Below are positions 6,497 to 14,195 of a DNA stretch of 25,777 nt, in pieces. Made by a program: the position numbers and the translations under genes. Origin of the DNA: a virus. Position 1 is the stretch's first letter; every line of letters begins with the position of its first letter. The stretch lies in IMG/VR virus record IMGVR_UViG_3300009184_000185, positions 1 to 25,777 of that record; one strand, written 5' to 3'. The notes beneath the pieces were generated by a model. That model was given only the letters and a program-made list of their open reading frames with translations, was not told the origin of the DNA and ran no database searches.

Positions 6497-6894
6497 CACG
6501 CAGACACCTTTGCGGCTGCAACAAACAGCGCGTCAACGTCGGTGGCGGTGAGGTTCAGCATCGTCGCCAACGCATTAAGGGTTGGCGAAGTTCTCTCCCA
6601 ATCCGCTGCATTTTCCCAAGCCAGCCGCTGGACGTTGTTTTGATCCAGCGTGGCAATATAGGTGCGAACCGTATCCAGATACCCGCCAGCCGCAAGTACA
6701 GCCAACGCTTGGAAGCGCGTCACCGTGCTGGGGACAGGTGGCGGTGGTGGCACATAAGGCTCAGGCGTATTGCCTTCTGCAAGCCATTCAAGGTATTGCT
6801 GGTAGTCGGTGTTGGCGGGTTCTGGTGGAATGTAAGTTTTAGAGTCAGCACTATTAACTCGCACAATCATTATGGAATCAGTTAATTTGTACAT
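6496..6894 (-). CDS. tail-fibre assembly/chaperone-like protein
   Basis: The product has 132 residues from ATG 6894, one base after the tail-fibre stop. The N-terminal part (MYKLTDSIMIVRV, then IPPEPANTDYQQYLEWLAEG) is the usual opening of small proteins encoded after phage tail fibres. A proline hinge (PYVPPPPPVPS) follows. The C-terminal domain is helical (VTRFQALAVLAAGGYLDTV... ending ATDVDALFVAAAKV), typical of tail-fibre assembly chaperones. It probably helps the adjacent fibre fold or trimerise. The longer upstream start would overlap the fibre gene and is not needed. Confidence 0.7.
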   Translation of the reverse strand: MYKLTDSIMIVRVNSADSKTYIPPEPANTDYQQYLEWLAEGNTPEPYVPPPPPVPSTVTRFQALAVLAAGGYLDTVRTYIATLDQNNVQRLAWENAADWERTSPTLNALATMLNLTATDVDALFVAAAKVSA

Positions 6895-6895
6895 T

Positions 6896-8089
6896 TTACA
6901 ACTCCGCGTTTGCAAATAGAGTAGCGCTTTGTATGTAATGTCGTGCGGGTGGGGTAGTTACTCCACTAGCACCAGACGCTAAATTTGTTGTATATCCAAA
7001 TACTGCCGGAAAGAATGAAATTGTAGTAGTTGCTGGCGAAGCGGTTCCACCAGAAGACGTTATAGATGGCGTAGTCCTCATTGGTACACCATAAGGAACG
7101 CTCCAAAATACACTATCATTTTGAACCATATATGCTGCATATCTCACATCTGCTTGCGTCCAATAATAACGAGCGCACAAAGAGTATTCCAGTCCAATCG
7201 GACGTTGCTCAAATGGCGTGGCGACGCTGCCAAATTCCAGTTGACAATTTCCAATGTTCCACGTTCCAGATATTTGAGCGGCAACGCTCAATTCAATTTC
7301 AATGCCTGTCGTTGCTGCGGCTGGAATTGTAATATTGGTGTTGTAGCGAGTTAGCGTTGAAGTGACGGTAAATGTGCCCGTAGAAATCAACGTGCGCGTT
7401 GGGCTTGCAAGCGTGCCAAATGTATTTGCGGTGTTGGCATACCATGCCGTCCATGTAACGGTAGTCAGCAGGCTGTTAGACAGGTCTACCGACAGCGTGG
7501 CGGTGTTGCCCGCAAGGTCTTGGCAGTTGAGGTTCTCAATGCGCTGTGCAAAGCCAATCTTGGTAACCGATGCAGCGCCTGTGAAACGATACAGATAGGC
7601 GTTGGGTGCTGTGCCTGCCACGCGCTGTCCGGTGACGTTTGCGCCCGTGCAATAGGCGTAAAAACGGTCTACCGTGTAGGCTAGTGCTGCGGCTGCGGTG
7701 ATGGTCTGTGATGCGCCAGAGTTGCGCTGGTCATTGTAGAAATTACCGTTAATGACACGATTGCGGAGACCGGCAAGCGCACTCCCATTCAGCGAGGCCA
7801 TCTGCACGTTGCCGCTAAAGGTGCCGGTGGTTCCGCTAATCGCCCCCATCGGGCTGCCATAAGCCAACGCATCGCCTGCCACGGTCGGTGCGCCCAAACC
7901 CGTGAGCTTGAAGCTGCCCATCGGAATGTTGGCAGTAGGCGTTGTCTGGCCATCTTTGGCCAAGCTCTGCGTCAGCGCCGTGGCAATATCAGACAGCGTG
8001 TTATTGGCCCAAGTGCTGCTGATGGTCGTGCCTGTGACGACCGGATTGCCTGCTGGCAGCGTGTATGTTCCTGATCCGTTGCGACTCAT
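6896..8089 (-). CDS. tail fibre (receptor-binding) protein
   Basis: The 397-residue product opens with the common phage tail-fibre pattern NGSGTYTLPAGNPVVTGT...STWANNTLSDIATALTQSL, followed by IPMGSFKLTGLGAP. The middle begins LRNRVINGNF, which typically opens a jelly-roll carbohydrate-binding module in freshwater and marine phage fibres. That module includes the end motif NCQLEFGSVATPFEQRPIGLE. The last hundred residues are Ser/Thr/Gly-rich beta structure. It should sit on the virion tail and recognise a surface glycan. A GAGGA ribosome site precedes the ATG, and the gene is followed by its chaperone-like partner. Confidence 0.82.
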   Translation of the reverse strand: MSRNGSGTYTLPAGNPVVTGTTISSTWANNTLSDIATALTQSLAKDGQTTPTANIPMGSFKLTGLGAPTVAGDALAYGSPMGAISGTTGTFSGNVQMASLNGSALAGLRNRVINGNFYNDQRNSGASQTITAAAALAYTVDRFYAYCTGANVTGQRVAGTAPNAYLYRFTGAASVTKIGFAQRIENLNCQDLAGNTATLSVDLSNSLLTTVTWTAWYANTANTFGTLASPTRTLISTGTFTVTSTLTRYNTNITIPAAATTGIEIELSVAAQISGTWNIGNCQLEFGSVATPFEQRPIGLEYSLCARYYWTQADVRYAAYMVQNDSVFWSVPYGVPMRTTPSITSSGGTASPATTTISFFPAVFGYTTNLASGASGVTTPPARHYIQSATLFANAEL

Positions 8090-8096
8090 GTAATCC

Positions 8097-8459
8097 TCAC
8101 TTTAGCGTCAGTTTGTACAGCGTGGCCAAATACAGCCCAACGATCTCGTCAATAATATTGTTTAGCGGCGAGTCATCTGCGGGCACAAAGTCTCGCGTCT
8201 CCTCGATGGCATCCATGTGCAGCCTCAACACATCAACAATATCGCCTTTGGGGTTGTTCAAGTTTGGCAAGCTGCCAATGCGCTGTTTGTTGCGACCCAT
8301 CCATGCCTCAGAAAACTTATCGGCCAGATCAACAATTGAGTCGTAAAACTTACCCAGAGCTTTATGCTGGGCAAAACTGGTCGTGTTAAGGTGAGCAATG
8401 TGCGCTGCGTCTCGGCTGAGAAATAGCAGGGCCAGGAATTGTTGGGCGTCGGATTTCAT
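8097..8459 (-). CDS. DUF5856-like (ferritin/Dps-like helical) protein
   Basis: The 120-residue all-helical protein matches a phage family I recall as DUF5856, which resembles Dps/ferritin four-helix bundles. Recognisable segments are LSRDAAHIAHLNTTSFAQHKALGKFYDSIVDLADKF and the later VDVLRLHMDAIEETRDF. The His residues and the Glu/Asp positions (HIAHL, HKAL, DLADKF) could bind metal, although the canonical ferroxidase set is not obvious. It lies between the ejection-protein genes and the tail fibre, so it may be a virion component. It overlaps the previous gene by 4 bases. Function unknown. Confidence 0.65.
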   Translation of the reverse strand: MKSDAQQFLALLFLSRDAAHIAHLNTTSFAQHKALGKFYDSIVDLADKFSEAWMGRNKQRIGSLPNLNNPKGDIVDVLRLHMDAIEETRDFVPADDSPLNNIIDEIVGLYLATLYKLTLK

Positions 8460-10120
8460 TGCTGCTCCATATCAGTAAGGGACAAAGGAGCGCCTCTGTA
8501 GGTGCCCTGCTTAAGCATTTGGATCAATCGTGGGTCTACCCTTTGATTGACAAGGCGAGCGCCCTGACCGGCCTTGTACATGGCTTCGCCGACAAGCCTG
8601 GGAGATGATACAAGCCCCATGCCAACGGCGGCAGGGATATTGCCCAATGCGCCAATGCCAATGGCGCTTGCAGGATTGACCGCCCGTTGTATGCCTCGCG
8701 GCATGTAGTCATTGAGTGCTTGGCCTGCCAACGCTGGCATGAACTCATTGCCGCCTGCTTGCTCAAGTTGCTGTGCAAGCTGGTCGCGATAGCCGTAGTT
8801 TGTGTTTACATTGTTGCGCATCAAAGATTGCAACTTGCGCATGGCCGTATCAGCAGAAGCCTTTTGACCCAACGACAAAGAACGCTCAATCTCTTTCATA
8901 GTGTCAGATGCAGAGTGATAGTCTTTCATCACTTTGGCATAAGTTGGAGCTTGTGCGGTAATCTCGTTTTTAATTGAGTTGTACACATTTCCCGCAGCGG
9001 TGCGAGCCGTTTTCTGTTCAAACGGAATGCTTTCCAGCAAGCCGCCAACGCGCTGTTTTAACGCATCCAAACCTTCGGGGGTGTGATATTCAACAGGATC
9101 AAGATTTTTCAACTCATCAATAGAATCTTTGATTTTGCTCAAAGCAGTAACAGCTTCTTGATTTTTGACAAAACCCTTAAATTTTGTCATGTCAAAAGCA
9201 TCATTTACAGCTTTGTCAATGTTTCCAAAGTCAAGAATTGATTTGTCGTTTCTAATGTCAACCATGCCCGAGCGATAAGCATTTTGCTTTTGAGCGTTCA
9301 TTGCGCTCAAGTTGGCACGAGCTGCATCAAGCACGTTGTTCATGCCTTGACCTTCGCGCATGGCTTCAACAAATGACGTGGCTTTTGTGCCGCCTTGTTT
9401 GCCTGCTTGGTAGGCTTGCTTCAAAGCCTCCTCGCCAACGCCTGTAGTGCCCCCCAGCATCTTTGTGATGGCAGAGCCTGCCTTTCCAACAACAGGCAAT
9501 GCAGCACCAATGGCGGCGCCAGAGCCAACGTCCTCGGGATTAACCAAGGCCGCGCTTGCGCCGCCTGAGACAGCCCCGCCAACTGCGCGAGTGCCAATGT
9601 TTGGGCCAGTCATGCCGCCTGAACGCAGAGCCTGAATCAAGCCTGGCACGCGAGAGGCCACAGTCGGAGCTGCGGACAAGCCTTTGGCAAGCACGCCGCC
9701 TGCGCCTGCTGTACCGGCCATCTCACCGCCAAACTTGCCAATGCCGTACATCGTGGATTCGGGGTCAACGCCCATCTCTTGCAAGCCACCTGTCATGCCT
9801 GCGCGACGGTCTTGCCCTGCAATGTCGTAACCACCAATGTTGATTGGCTGGCCCTTGTTCATCGCCCGAGCTGCTATATCAATCGGTGCCAACAGCGTGG
9901 CCCCAACTGAGCCAGCGCCGCGCACGGCACCGCCAATCAAATTGCCAATGTCTTGACCGAATGTTGTGGATTGCTCAGAGGCAGGAATTGGGGCGGCAGG
10001 TGCTTGTTGCTTGCCAAACGTCTGCGCTGCAAATGCCTCAATGTCGGCAGGCTTTGCATTGTCTGGGCCTTCAAAAACATGGATGGCACCGTCTGGGCCT
10101 TGGACTCGGTAGCGTGCCAT
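8456..10120 (-). CDS. large internal virion (ejection) protein
   Basis: The product has 554 residues. A small N-terminal domain (ARYRVQGPDGAIHVFEGPDNAKPADIEAFA) looks like a compact beta-alpha fold often seen at the start of phage DNA-transfer proteins. It is followed by long Gly/Ala-rich, weakly hydrophobic stretches (GGAVRGAGSVGATLLAPID, PTVASRVPG, GGAVSGGASAALV). A mostly helical charged region and another Gly-rich tail come next. This composition and position, third in a run of such genes between the nozzle and the fibre, fit P22 gp16/gp20-like ejection proteins that enter the host with the DNA. Start ATG 10120 overlaps the previous stop. Confidence 0.65.
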   Translation of the reverse strand: MARYRVQGPDGAIHVFEGPDNAKPADIEAFAAQTFGKQQAPAAPIPASEQSTTFGQDIGNLIGGAVRGAGSVGATLLAPIDIAARAMNKGQPINIGGYDIAGQDRRAGMTGGLQEMGVDPESTMYGIGKFGGEMAGTAGAGGVLAKGLSAAPTVASRVPGLIQALRSGGMTGPNIGTRAVGGAVSGGASAALVNPEDVGSGAAIGAALPVVGKAGSAITKMLGGTTGVGEEALKQAYQAGKQGGTKATSFVEAMREGQGMNNVLDAARANLSAMNAQKQNAYRSGMVDIRNDKSILDFGNIDKAVNDAFDMTKFKGFVKNQEAVTALSKIKDSIDELKNLDPVEYHTPEGLDALKQRVGGLLESIPFEQKTARTAAGNVYNSIKNEITAQAPTYAKVMKDYHSASDTMKEIERSLSLGQKASADTAMRKLQSLMRNNVNTNYGYRDQLAQQLEQAGGNEFMPALAGQALNDYMPRGIQRAVNPASAIGIGALGNIPAAVGMGLVSSPRLVGEAMYKAGQGARLVNQRVDPRLIQMLKQGTYRGAPLSLTDMEQQ

Positions 10121-11367
10121 CAAGGTGCTCCTTCACGGCCAAGATATTGAAAACCACTACTATTGCCAATTGGTGCTGGCCCGCCGCCAGGCGACATATA
10201 GGTGCCTTCGCGCAAACGGTTGGCCTTGTCTTGGTTGAACTTAATGCGCCTTTCAGCAGCAGCAGCGGCCCTGTTAATAATTGCCTCGCGTTGCTTAGGT
10301 GTTTTGTCTACAGAGGCTTGAAGTTCAAGCAAAACGGCACGTTCACCTTCAGTTGGATTGCCACCAAAGATAGACTTCATTGAAGACAATGCTTGTTCTT
10401 GAATAATATTGTTGAAATTGATAGTGGCATCTGCTTCTGGAGATGATTTAACCATGCTTACGCCTTGAGCGCGCAACAATGCTTTTGGCCCAGAGTAAGC
10501 AGTATTGTTAACAGCAAGTGCTTGCTTCAAAGAAGCAAGAGCAGAACCGCCTGCTTGAACAGCGTCATCTGCCTCAAAAACTTCTTTTTGAGCAGTAGCA
10601 GACAAAGCATTACCACTTCTTGGCAATCCAGCAACCGGTTTGTTATCTGGCCCCAAAATAGGAACGGCAATGGTTGAGCCATCAGCGGCTCGCTTAATTT
10701 CCATTTTGCCTTCGGGCGTGTCCACAATCTGTGGTTGCCTGCCACCTTGCTGCCCAGCCAATATCATCGCTTTCAGTTCTTTGTTAGCGGCAATACGTTC
10801 AGCACGGCCAATTGCAGCATCGGCCAATTGCGCTTTAAGTTGATCCATTCGAGCCTGACGAGCAAGTTCAGATTCTTGCGCTCTAAATGCTCGGTCTTCA
10901 GCCCTGTTTGCCTTAGCCTCAGCCAACTGCGGCAACTGCGCCATGCCGCTGAACCCGAACTGTTGCAACATCGGATCACGCGCACCCATAGCCGCAGAGT
11001 ATGCTGCCGTAGGATCAGCCGCCTGCTCAGGCGCAACCGGCCCCTGCTGATCTGCTGGCAAGGTAATGGCAGGCGTTGGACGCAGCAACTCGGCAACCTT
11101 CTGACGCTCGGCCTGCGTCTGAGCCTGACGCCCTTCATACAACGCCTTGGCTTCCTCGTCGGCCTGACGCATTGCTTGCCCGCCCATGTACTGTTGCAAG
11201 CCTTTGGCAAGGTACTGTGTAAAGTTTGGCTTTACATAGATGCGCCCGACCATCTGGCCTTGCTCCATCGGCTGCTGGGCTTGCTGCATGAGCTGCTGCG
11301 CCATTTGCTGGCGACGCAAGATGGCAAGTTCTTCGGGGTCTTGCTGTTGGATGTAGGGGTTTGCCAT
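10120..11367 (-). CDS. internal virion (ejection) protein with Gln-rich coiled coil
   Basis: The product has 415 residues. The N-terminus is extremely Gln/Met-rich and helical (AILRRQQMAQQLMQQAQQPM). A short conserved segment (YVKPNFTQYLAKGLQQYMGG) and an Arg/Glu/Ala coiled coil (RAEDRAFRAQESELARQARM) follow. The C-terminal domain contains PTEGERAVLLELQASVDKTP and AAAAERRIKFNQDKAN. Similar C-termini occur in podovirus DNA-transfer proteins. It lies between two other candidate ejection genes and is probably part of the capsid interior. No enzyme motif is visible. Confidence 0.65.
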   Translation of the reverse strand: MANPYIQQQDPEELAILRRQQMAQQLMQQAQQPMEQGQMVGRIYVKPNFTQYLAKGLQQYMGGQAMRQADEEAKALYEGRQAQTQAERQKVAELLRPTPAITLPADQQGPVAPEQAADPTAAYSAAMGARDPMLQQFGFSGMAQLPQLAEAKANRAEDRAFRAQESELARQARMDQLKAQLADAAIGRAERIAANKELKAMILAGQQGGRQPQIVDTPEGKMEIKRAADGSTIAVPILGPDNKPVAGLPRSGNALSATAQKEVFEADDAVQAGGSALASLKQALAVNNTAYSGPKALLRAQGVSMVKSSPEADATINFNNIIQEQALSSMKSIFGGNPTEGERAVLLELQASVDKTPKQREAIINRAAAAAERRIKFNQDKANRLREGTYMSPGGGPAPIGNSSGFQYLGREGAP

Positions 11368-11369
11368 GA

Positions 11370-12260
11370 TTAGAACTTAAACACATTGCCAAAGCCACCG
11401 GCTCGACCAGATGCGCCAATTGCAGCACCCCCCAAATTCATCAAGCCACCCATAAAACCACCTGATGCCGCTTGTTTTGCGTTGTAGTTGTCCAACGCCG
11501 ACTGATACTGCTGCTGACCAGCCTGCGAGTAGTTTGCACCCCCAGGCGCTGGGCCAAACTGCGGCGTGGTGACTTGTGAACCACTACGCAGGGCGTTGAG
11601 GTTGTTGATGTCGCGGGTGTTGAAGTAGTTTTGCTCTTGCAGACCTTGTTGACGCCGTGCCATAGCTTGTTGGTACGTTTGGCCTTGCTGCTGCATCCCA
11701 AGGTTGATGCCTTGGAGCGCGGCCTGCTGGTACAGATCGTTCTCGCGCTGATTCTGGTCGCGCAGGGCGTTGTTGTAGGCTTCTGTGCCACGGGCCAGAC
11801 CCTGATTGCTCAGTTGCGTCTCAAGCCCGCTGCGCTGTTGTTGCAGCGTTGGTTGAAGGCGATCCAAGATGGCTTGCGTGGCCGTGTTCGTGGCCATGTT
11901 GGGATCGTAGGCGCTGCCCATTGCAGACAGGTTTTCGTCGCCAAAACCACGCGCTTGTTGAGCTGCAACGCGAGCCGTAGCCTGATCTTGCAGCTTTGCA
12001 AGATTCATGCTTGTTTCGTTTTGCTGATTCAGCAATGCCTGTTGTTCAGGCGAAAGCGTCAGCGTCTGGCCGTACATTGGCTTGCCCGTGCCAGCAATTG
12101 GTTTGCCGGTTTTAGGGTTGATCTTGCCGCCGTATTCGCCCATCTGACTGTACGTCAGCGACCCGTAGGGCGTGTATTGATTGACACGCTGGGCTGCGGC
12201 AGTCTGTTCTGCCAATGCCGTGTAGTCAGGTGCCTTCGGCGCTTTGCTCTTTTTTCCCAT
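11370..12260 (-). CDS. internal virion protein, Gln-rich (MGKKSKAPKAP type)
   Basis: The product has 296 residues. It begins with a basic, proline-rich head (MGKKSKAPKAPDYTALAEQ) and the segment VNQYTPYGSLTYSQ, which is common in podovirus internal or DNA-transfer proteins. It is followed by the TLTLSPEQQALLNQQNE region. The middle is a long Gln/Asn/Ala helix and the end is Gly-rich (GGFMGGLMNLGGAAIGASG), perhaps membrane-active. A GGAGAG ribosome site precedes the ATG and lies within the end of the acetyltransferase gene, which overlaps by 35 bases. It is probably ejected with the genome, by analogy with P22 gp7/gp20. Confidence 0.65.
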   Translation of the reverse strand: MGKKSKAPKAPDYTALAEQTAAAQRVNQYTPYGSLTYSQMGEYGGKINPKTGKPIAGTGKPMYGQTLTLSPEQQALLNQQNETSMNLAKLQDQATARVAAQQARGFGDENLSAMGSAYDPNMATNTATQAILDRLQPTLQQQRSGLETQLSNQGLARGTEAYNNALRDQNQRENDLYQQAALQGINLGMQQQGQTYQQAMARRQQGLQEQNYFNTRDINNLNALRSGSQVTTPQFGPAPGGANYSQAGQQQYQSALDNYNAKQAASGGFMGGLMNLGGAAIGASGRAGGFGNVFKF

Positions 12261-12660
12261 ATTTCTCTCCTAAAAAGCGGCAATCGTCTTTGAACATCAC
12301 ATAGACAATCGCGTCGGCTTCTGGAAAGTAATTTCTCAGGATCGCTTCGCGCTGAAAGCCTAGATGCTCGTTGAGCTTCTGGGCCTTCAAGTTGGTAGAG
12401 TAAACTATACCACTCAGTCTCTTGACGCCCAACTGTTTGAACGGGTAATCAAAAATTGTCCAGTACCATTTCATCGGTACATAGCCATCCACACGGCTGT
12501 GAATCTGGATGTTGGCCTCGTTGTAGTCGTTGTACAGAACGCCCGCGATCAGTTCGCCGTTGCGTTCCCAGCCGATAGTGGCATCGCCAGGCTTGTAGTC
12601 GCACCCAGACTTCTCGGCCACCCACGGGCCAACAATGTCAGGGTCAAGCACAAGACTCAC
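12226..12660 (-). CDS. GNAT-family N-acetyltransferase
   Basis: The product has 144 residues. It has the RimJ/RimL-like GNAT pattern: an early strand with GWERNGELIAGVLY, a central helix (WTIFDYPFKQLGVKRLSGIV), and the typical SNLKAQKLNEHLGFQRE motif with N-x-x-x-x-x-x-x-x-x-GF. A final strand (AIVYVMF) follows. It would transfer an acetyl group from acetyl-CoA to a protein or small-molecule amine; the target is unknown. The classic Q/RxxGxG/A loop is weak, as in other RimJ-type members. It starts with GTG overlapping the upstream stop (GTGA) and overlaps the next gene by 35 bases, so it is locked into the virion operon. Confidence 0.78.
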   Translation of the reverse strand: MSLVLDPDIVGPWVAEKSGCDYKPGDATIGWERNGELIAGVLYNDYNEANIQIHSRVDGYVPMKWYWTIFDYPFKQLGVKRLSGIVYSTNLKAQKLNEHLGFQREAILRNYFPEADAIVYVMFKDDCRFLGEKYGKKEQSAEGT

Positions 12661-14195
12661 AGAATTGCACCCACTTCAAAGACCACATCGGTAGAGACCC
12701 AGCGAATGTCAATGCCATTGGCAGCGCATTGAATTTGAGGTGCCCCGTAATAGCCCACGCCAACGGCCCCCTGCCAAGGCTGTAGCACGTTCAACTCGCC
12801 GCCCCAGACGCCAGTGTCCCATAAGGCCGAATCCCAAGTACCGTAGGCGGTCGGTGAAAAGCTCAACGATGCCGCAGACAGATCAAGGTTGAAGTCCAGA
12901 TTGATCGTGCCCAGTACGGCAGGCGTTCCGTTGGTGCGAAAAATTGGGCGCATCATGGTAAAACGTTTGAGCAGGCCGTTTGAGTTGTAACCAGAAAACG
13001 CTTGCAGCGCCTTGCCGTTGATGTTTGATCCGTTGTCGGTCAGACCTTCATACGCCAACCCAACAAAACCATTGCCGCCAAAGTACGGGTGATCTAAGAA
13101 AAGTTCCCAGCAGTTCGCCTGCCAGCCTGTGAACTGTGACCAGTTTTTTGTGATGGTGTTCATCACATATTGCTGTTGATCTTGCCCCTCAGACACAGGC
13201 ACGTTTAGGTACAACTGGTTCTCGCGGGCGAGATACATCAGTTGCCAACCGTAGTTGTCGCCATAGGTACTAATGGCCGAGCTGACAGCGTACTGAATTT
13301 TCTCGGTCAACGCCACACGGGGATTGACTCGGCTGGACTGCAATGCACCGGCCAAGGGAATCAAACCATCTTGGCTGACGTACAACAAATCGCCCGCCAG
13401 TTTGTATAAACAACGCTCGCCAACGGGGTGTCCAAGCTGCCACACGCCCTTGAGCGCAAACGTGCTTGCGCTGCTAGGGTCTGTGCCCTGATAGATGATG
13501 ATCTCACCCATCGAGGTCACGGCCACATAGTAGTCATCAACGCCATCGCCTGCGTCAAGCGACCATGTGTAATGACACACAATGTAACCGCCCAACTGGG
13601 CTACGGCAGACATATCAATCTTGTTTGCTGCACCGCCAATGCTGTCGGTCGGCAAATACCAAACGACAAGCGTTGAGTCTTGAATGAACCACAAGCGGTT
13701 CTTGAAGGTGATTGGGTTGTTGAGCGTGGTCGTGGTCACGCCCGTGATGGCAGGCGTGGATGCGCCGTCAATGACAGTCCATGTTGCTCCGTTGTACAGA
13801 AGAGGCTTGTCAACCCCATTGGCAACATACATGAAGTTGCCGCCTGCGGTCGTGATGTTGACGTACTGCCAGCGACTGTTAGATTTGCCCGTGACTACCG
13901 CTGCGCCAACCGCTGCGTTGGCGGTTGTATCGTAAAACGCCCCGCCTGCGGCTGCAAACAGCTTGTTTGTCGTTGCGCCTGCGTAAACAAACATACTTTC
14001 AACCTGGCCGCTAATGCCCGTGGCCCACTCTGTATAGCCCTTGCGCAGCGTGACCTCGGTGGTCAGCGGAAACCAGTTCTGCATGATGACCGCATCGGCT
14101 GGCGGCATATCAGCCAGCGAGTCGCGGGCGTTCCAGCCGCCAGTGGGGGCCGTGACCGAGACGGAACGGGATTTGGCGCGAGAGATGAGTGCCAT
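12657..14195 (-). CDS. packaged-DNA stabilisation / tail nozzle protein (P22 gp10-like)
   Basis: The 512-residue protein is beta-rich and looks like a propeller-type tail hub protein. The opening TAPTGGWNARDSLADMPPADAVIMQNWFPLTTEV...RKGY is characteristic of podovirus stabilisation proteins that close the head-tail channel (gp10 in P22). They play the role of tubular protein B in T7. Later strands repeat short blade-like patterns (FVYAGATTNKLFAAAGGAFYDT, YVANGVDKPLLYNG, GDLLYVSQDGLIPLAG). It would sit below the gp4-like adaptor encoded two genes upstream. The start overlaps the stop of the ART gene (TAATG). Confidence 0.8.
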   Translation of the reverse strand: MALISRAKSRSVSVTAPTGGWNARDSLADMPPADAVIMQNWFPLTTEVTLRKGYTEWATGISGQVESMFVYAGATTNKLFAAAGGAFYDTTANAAVGAAVVTGKSNSRWQYVNITTAGGNFMYVANGVDKPLLYNGATWTVIDGASTPAITGVTTTTLNNPITFKNRLWFIQDSTLVVWYLPTDSIGGAANKIDMSAVAQLGGYIVCHYTWSLDAGDGVDDYYVAVTSMGEIIIYQGTDPSSASTFALKGVWQLGHPVGERCLYKLAGDLLYVSQDGLIPLAGALQSSRVNPRVALTEKIQYAVSSAISTYGDNYGWQLMYLARENQLYLNVPVSEGQDQQQYVMNTITKNWSQFTGWQANCWELFLDHPYFGGNGFVGLAYEGLTDNGSNINGKALQAFSGYNSNGLLKRFTMMRPIFRTNGTPAVLGTINLDFNLDLSAASLSFSPTAYGTWDSALWDTGVWGGELNVLQPWQGAVGVGYYGAPQIQCAANGIDIRWVSTDVVFEVGAIL

